A DNA stretch of 64,000 nucleotides from Methyloceanibacter methanicus (lineage in GTDB: Bacteria; Pseudomonadota; Alphaproteobacteria; Rhizobiales; Methyloligellaceae). A model generated the notes under the pieces. That model did not search any database and was not told where the DNA came from. It saw only the letters and a program-made list of their open reading frames with translations. Shown here piece by piece: positions 59,989 to 64,000 of this stretch. Location: positions 186,001 through 250,000 of the forward strand of contig NZ_LPWG01000010.1 in NCBI RefSeq assembly GCF_001723285.1. Reading direction: 5' to 3'. Made by a program: the position numbers and the translations under genes. Each line of letters starts with the position of its first letter. The first letter of the stretch is position 1.

Positions 59989-61433
59989 ATGCGGCACCTT
60001 GCCATACTTGCGCTCCGGCGAGAGCCCGCGATCATCTGTTCGCTGTTCTTCCTTGGGCCCCTCATCACGCTTCTGGTCCCGAAAACGACTATCGCGACCC
60101 TGATTGTGCTGTTCCTCTGCTGCGTGGGCCTGGATCTTGCGCGCGGCGGCGAGCTCAAGGGTATGTTTCGGATCAACGCGTCCCTGGCGTTGTTCGGCGC
60201 GACCGCCGCCTATCTGTTCATGAACGCCAGTTGGTCGCTCGACCCGGAACGGGCGTTCACGGCGGCCACTTGGTTCGTACTGGTCGTGCTCATGTGCTAC
60301 GGCTCAGGCCGCGCCCTCGCCCGCTGGCCGGAGCGCTCCTTGCGCATGGCGGGTACGGCCTTTGGGACCGGAGTCGGGGTCGGCATTGCCTTCGTCCTGT
60401 TCGAGGCGGCCACGGGCCGGCTCGCTACCTTGACCCTCTATCACACCCTTCCGTTCACGCAGCCCAATAGTCTCAAGGACTTCGTCATCCGCAACGGCGA
60501 GATCGTACAGATCGCTCCGGGCGAGTTGAACGCCATGATCGCCGTGATGTTGTTAGCCTTGTGGCCCGCGCTACTTTGTGTGGTGACGCGGCTTGGCGAG
60601 AGAAGCGGCTCTCTTGTTGCCGGCGCCCTGTTCGCCGCGGCAACCGCGGCAGTCTTTCTTTCGGATCACGAGTCGTCGAAAGTCGGTTTGGTCGCGAGCC
60701 TCTTCGTCTTCGCGCTCGCGATCCCCTGGCCCGCCGCGACTCGAAAAGGCCTGTGGCTCGTTTGGTGCCTTGCCTTCGCACTTGTGATTCCACTGGCCAC
60801 CGTGGCTTACAAGGCTGAGCTGCACAAATCTGAGAGCCTTCCGTTCTCGGCGCAAGCCGCGTGACACTCTGGGCCTATACCGCCGAGCACGTCCCCGCCA
60901 AGCCACTCCTCGGCATCGGCGGCTCGTCCACCCGCAAGATCGATCAGTCGCCGGCCAATCGCCAGATGCAGTGGAGAAAGAAGCGCAAGACCGAGGGGTT
61001 CGGGTGGCACGCGGGCACCCATGCGCATAACGCGTTCCTGCAGACATGGTACGAGCTGGGTGCCGTCGGCGTCATCCTGTTCGTGGCAACGGGTTCCGCC
61101 GTCATCTTGTCGCTTTACCGCCTGCCGCGCGGCACCCAGCGCTTCGCGCTGGCCCAGGTTGCCGCCTTGTTCGCGATCGGCGCGTTCGCTTGGGGTATGT
61201 GGCAAGGATGGCTGATGGCGCTGACGGGACTTGCCGCTCTGTATGTGTCACTCGCCGTGAACGTCCATCGAGCGGGCCAGGCAGAGATGGCCTCCACCGC
61301 ACCCGGCATACGTCAAGGGGTCATACGCCCTACACTCTTCTCTCGGGACGCCTGCCAAGTCGTGGCGCACTTCCGCGCTTTTTCCGGACCGTATGGTGAG
61401 TACGCGGAGAGAACCAGAAAGGCCACGACTTAG
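59989..61433 (+). CDS. O-antigen ligase / Wzy-like polymerase (one frame break)
   Basis: A polytopic inner-membrane enzyme, 481 aa after repair, that polymerises or ligates lipid-linked glycan in the periplasm. About ten helices are visible. The large periplasmic loop holds the ligase signature THAHNAFLQTWYELG. One C is missing near 60857; restoring it joins LPFSAQAR to VTLWAYTAEHVP. Ligase and polymerase cannot be told apart from sequence. It is divergent from the flippase. Confidence 0.85.
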
Positions 61434-61476
61434 TGTGGCTGTGCTGGCAGTCAGCAGCGAACGCGTCTCCGCTTTC

Positions 61477-61608
61477 GAATTCCCTGATCTGCGGGAAGTT
61501 ACAGGGAATTTCGGCTCTTCTTGCGCCACCCTGCCCTCCTGACACCGGTCTTTCCGTTTTGCATCAACAGGAAATAGCAAAATTCCCTAAGCTGCGGATC
61601 AGGGAATC
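61477..61608. repeat. Two AATTCCCT..AGGGAAT palindromic repeats
   Basis: Copy A (61477-61511) and copy B (61580-61608) both begin AATTCCCTRAKCTGCGG and close with CAGGGAAT. Sequences of this kind recur in many alphaproteobacterial genomes as I recall; open frames across them are spurious. Confidence 0.65.
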
Positions 61609-61714
61609 TTTCAGACGAAACAGAGAATTCCGGAGCGGAAACAGGGACCTTCCTTGCGTGAGCAGGCAAGCACTTCGGAGGACTCTGAGGCGGTCGGTTG
61701 CAGCCGCGCTTCAT

Positions 61715-61784
61715 GTCCGCTGCTGCGGCTAAAGCGGACATTCCCCAGCAGCCGCCCGATGTCCGCTAATGACCCAAAGCGGAC
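61715..61784. repeat. Two GTCCGCT..AGCGGAC palindromic repeats
   Basis: Copies at 61715-61739 and 61761-61784 have perfect 7-bp arms GTCCGCT / AGCGGAC around unrelated loops and a 46-base period. The second shares TGACCCAAAGC with the degenerate copy near 52.5 kb. Confidence 0.7.
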
Positions 61785-61820
61785 AACGCACCTGGCTCGT
61801 CTGCTTTGGTTGCGGTTAGA

Positions 61821-64000
61821 TCACCACTTCATCATCATCCGCTTGGCTTCGGCCTCGATGTTCACGTAGGGCTCGCCTTTGACCGATACCGCAACGCCCT
61901 GGATCTTACCGCCGGTGAACTTGCCCGGAGCCTTGTACAGGGTACTCACCGCGTCCTCGCTGTCATAGCCTACGCAGAGGCCTTCGCCGGAGAAGCTGAA
62001 CTTGCCAGGCTGGGTGCGCATCTTGCCGGAAGCCACCACTTTATCGTCGACGTAGAGCTTGGTCTCGCCCAGGAACTCGCCATGCTCGCCCTTGCCGGTC
62101 TTCTCGAACTCCATACCCAGCGTGTATTTGCCCGGCTTCAGTGTCACGTTGGACTCGAACACCTGCTCCGGCTTGATGCCAAGGAAATTGTACACGTAGT
62201 AGAGCTTCTTATCCTTGATGAACAGCGAATGGCCGCCGAAGCGTGAGCCCATAGCGAAGATCACGCCTTCGGTCTTATCGGTGATCTCGACGTTGGCAAG
62301 GATCTTGTACGACGACCGCGCACGTTGACCGCCGCACCTTCCGGAACAGGTTCCGTATCCGGGTAGTATTTGTAGGTGTCGCGGGGAGGTTCCCCGGTGG
62401 GGCGCGGGGTTGTTATAATTTCCACAGCCAGGCGATCATCCAATGGCAGTACGTTGTTCTCTTTCGCCTGTTTCATCCAGAGGTCTTTGAGCTCCTTAAG
62501 CTTGTCCGGGTACTTGTCGGCGAGGTTGTTGGACTGCGAGCGATCCTCCTCCATGTTGTAGAGTTCCCATTCGTCCTTGTCGAAGTGGCCCTTACCGCCC
62601 AGCGGTACGTGTACGGAGGACGCCTGCCAGCCGTCCTTCCAGATGCCCCGCGTGCCGAACATCTCGTAGATCTGGACCTGTTTTTTCGTCGGGTCGTCCG
62701 GTTTGGCATCAAACGTGTAGGCCATGGAAACACCGTAGACCGGGTACTGCTTCACACCGTGATTGAACTCCGGCATCTTGAGGCCGGTGATTTCGAGCAG
62801 CGTAGGAACGATATCCGTTGAATGGTGGTACTGGTGGCGCAGCTCGCCACGTGCCTTGATACCCTTGGGCCAGCTAATAACCAGCGGATCGGCGGTACCC
62901 CCCTCGTACTCTGAGTAGCGCTTGAACATTTTGTACGGCGCCGAGAAGGCCGCGGCCCAGCCGGTAGGAAAATGTTCGTAGGTGTCGGGGCCGCCCAGCT
63001 TGTCTATGTACTTCATGTTGTCGGCGAGACTGTCCGGAAAACTATTGAAAAACTTGTTCTCGTTCACCGACCCATTGGGCGAGCCCTCTCCGGAGGTACC
63101 GTTGTCGGCAGCGTAGATGATGAGGGTGTTTTCGTACTGGCCTGTTTCCTTCAGGTAGTCGATGACACGACCGATCTCATGGTCCGTATAAGAGGAATAG
63201 GCTGCCCAGACCTCTGCCATGCGGTTGAACAGTTTCTTCTCCTGGTCGTTCAGGGAATCCCACGGACGGACGTAATCCAGCGGGTTGGCCACGTCTTTCG
63301 GAAGAGGATTGACGGCGGTGTTGACGGTGTTTTCGGGAATAATGCCCTTCTCTTTCATGCGTTTGGTTGCCCATTCGCGATAGGCATCGTAACCGTCGTC
63401 GAATTTGCCCTTGTATTTCGCTATCCATTCCTTGGGAACCTGGTGGGGCGCATGGTTGGCGCCAGGATTGAACCACATGAAGAAGGGTTTGCTCGGGTTG
63501 GAGGCGTTCTTGTTACGGAGCATCTCGATCGCCTGGTCAGCGAGGTCCTTGGACAGGTGGTAACCGTCTTCCGGCATATAAGGCTGTTCGATGAAATCAT
63601 TGTCCTTGACCAGGAACGGATACCACTGGTTGGTCTCGCCGCCGAGGAAGCCATAGAAGCGGTCCCACCCCTTCTGCAGCGGCCACTCGCCGCGATACCC
63701 GCCCGGCGCTACGTCAACTTCCGGCACATTGTGGTTCTTGCCGAGCCATAAGGTGGCGTAGCCATTGGCCTGCAACACTTCGGCAATGGTCGTTACCTCT
63801 TTGGGAAAGCGAGTGCTGTAGCCCGGGAATCCCTCCGCACCTTCGGCGACATTGGCATACCCGTTCATCCAGTGGGTGCGGCCTGTCTGCAACGTGGAGC
63901 GCGTCGGCGAGCACAGGGAGGTGGTATGCCAATTGGTGTAGGTCAACCCGTCGGCGGCAAGGCCGTCCAGCGTCGGCATTTCAAGGCGGCCGCCGTAGGG
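61821..64000 (-). CDS. Arylsulfatase, Cys-type, N-terminus beyond window (one frame break)
   Basis: A type-I sulfatase that hydrolyses sulfate esters. The 5' end lies past 64000 (PYGGRLEMPTLDGLA opens the visible part). The formylglycine motif is LCSPTRSTLQTGR, with Cys at 63911-63913; other metal and active-site residues are in WLGKNHNVPE, NPGANHAPHQVP and YAADNGTSGEGSPNG. A C-terminal beta-sandwich of ~150 residues ends the protein. It joins after a frame break near 62317 (one G lost from GGG). It is less GC-rich than the core genes by eye. The substrate is unknown. Confidence 0.9.

Larger units (their letters stand above)
61434..61820. other. Repeat-filled region between ligase and sulfatase
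   Basis: There are 387 bases without a gene, holding two AATTCCCT-type and two GTCCGCT-type palindromic repeats (entered separately). It marks the right edge of the polysaccharide cluster. Confidence 0.6.

Noticed and set aside
61499-61741. 80-aa minus-strand protein in the repeat patch
   Set aside because: Its frame is made of the AATTCCCT repeat family, which commonly yields spurious small open frames.

Overview
The window reads as a chromosomal segment of a GC-rich alphaproteobacterium, most likely of the order Hyphomicrobiales. The reasons are the gene order rpmH-rnpA-yidC-(arsR pair)-yihA-argB-HAD-dapD-DUF805-dapE-murI, the ffs-dnaX-ybaB-recR block, a SitABCD metal importer behind a Mur/Fur-like dyad, and a single-copy tRNA-Arg(ACG) used as an integration site. 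Genus cannot be decided from the sequence alone.

Layout. 0-4.4 kb: a TadD-like TPR lipoprotein, a glutathione S-transferase, and a leucyl aminopeptidase translationally coupled to an NlpC/P60 peptidase. 4.4-15.3 kb: a split yej (peptide ABC importer) locus. yejB-yejE-CDF zinc transporter-yejF form one overlapping operon, and two tandem yejA binding proteins are separated from it by a divergent AraC/DUF3047-like pair. 15.6-20.1 kb: a membrane-anchored di-heme cytochrome c with a long acidic Pro/Ala tail, kdsB, prephenate dehydratase, and an exported Ntn-type amide hydrolase. 20.1-25.9 kb: SRP RNA, dnaX, ybaB, a peroxiredoxin, recR, and an AmpG-like permease with a small membrane protein. 26-29.8 kb: sitABCD. 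29.8-50.6 kb: core genes. These are an ion channel, rmuC, def-fmt-truA, murJ, murI, the dapE/dapD/argB/yihA string, an ArsR/SRPBCC pair with a perfect operator, yidC-rnpA-rpmH, a TVP38 membrane protein with a MerA-like flavoprotein, an orphan histidine kinase, a lipoprotein and a YcgN-type protein.

From 50.75 kb the window becomes accessory. A tRNA-Arg gene is overlapped antisense by a serine recombinase that has lost its catalytic domain. Then follow about 0.8 kb without genes and a surface-polysaccharide cluster (UDP-sugar dehydrogenase, GT4, GT2, methyltransferase, Wzx-type flippase, Wzy/O-antigen-ligase-type polymerase). Next come palindromic dispersed repeats and a sulfatase that runs off the right edge.

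Sequence quality matters for every user of this annotation. Nineteen reading-frame breaks can be reconstructed, and each is the loss of exactly one base, nearly always inside a GG or CC run. Corrected genes then have normal lengths, including essential dnaX, def and fmt. I treat these as assembly errors rather than pseudogenes. Several apparent fusions and C-terminal extensions (Fmt-TruA, the hydrolase tail over the SRP RNA) disappear once they are corrected.

A second recurring theme is short perfect tandem repeats (12-20 bp units, a different sequence at each locus) sitting at gene borders and often carrying a stop codon or ribosome-binding site. I found no CRISPR array, and nothing I can defend as a wholly new system. 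The most unusual items are the border repeats, the recombinase/tRNA overlap and the metal exporter embedded in the yej operon.
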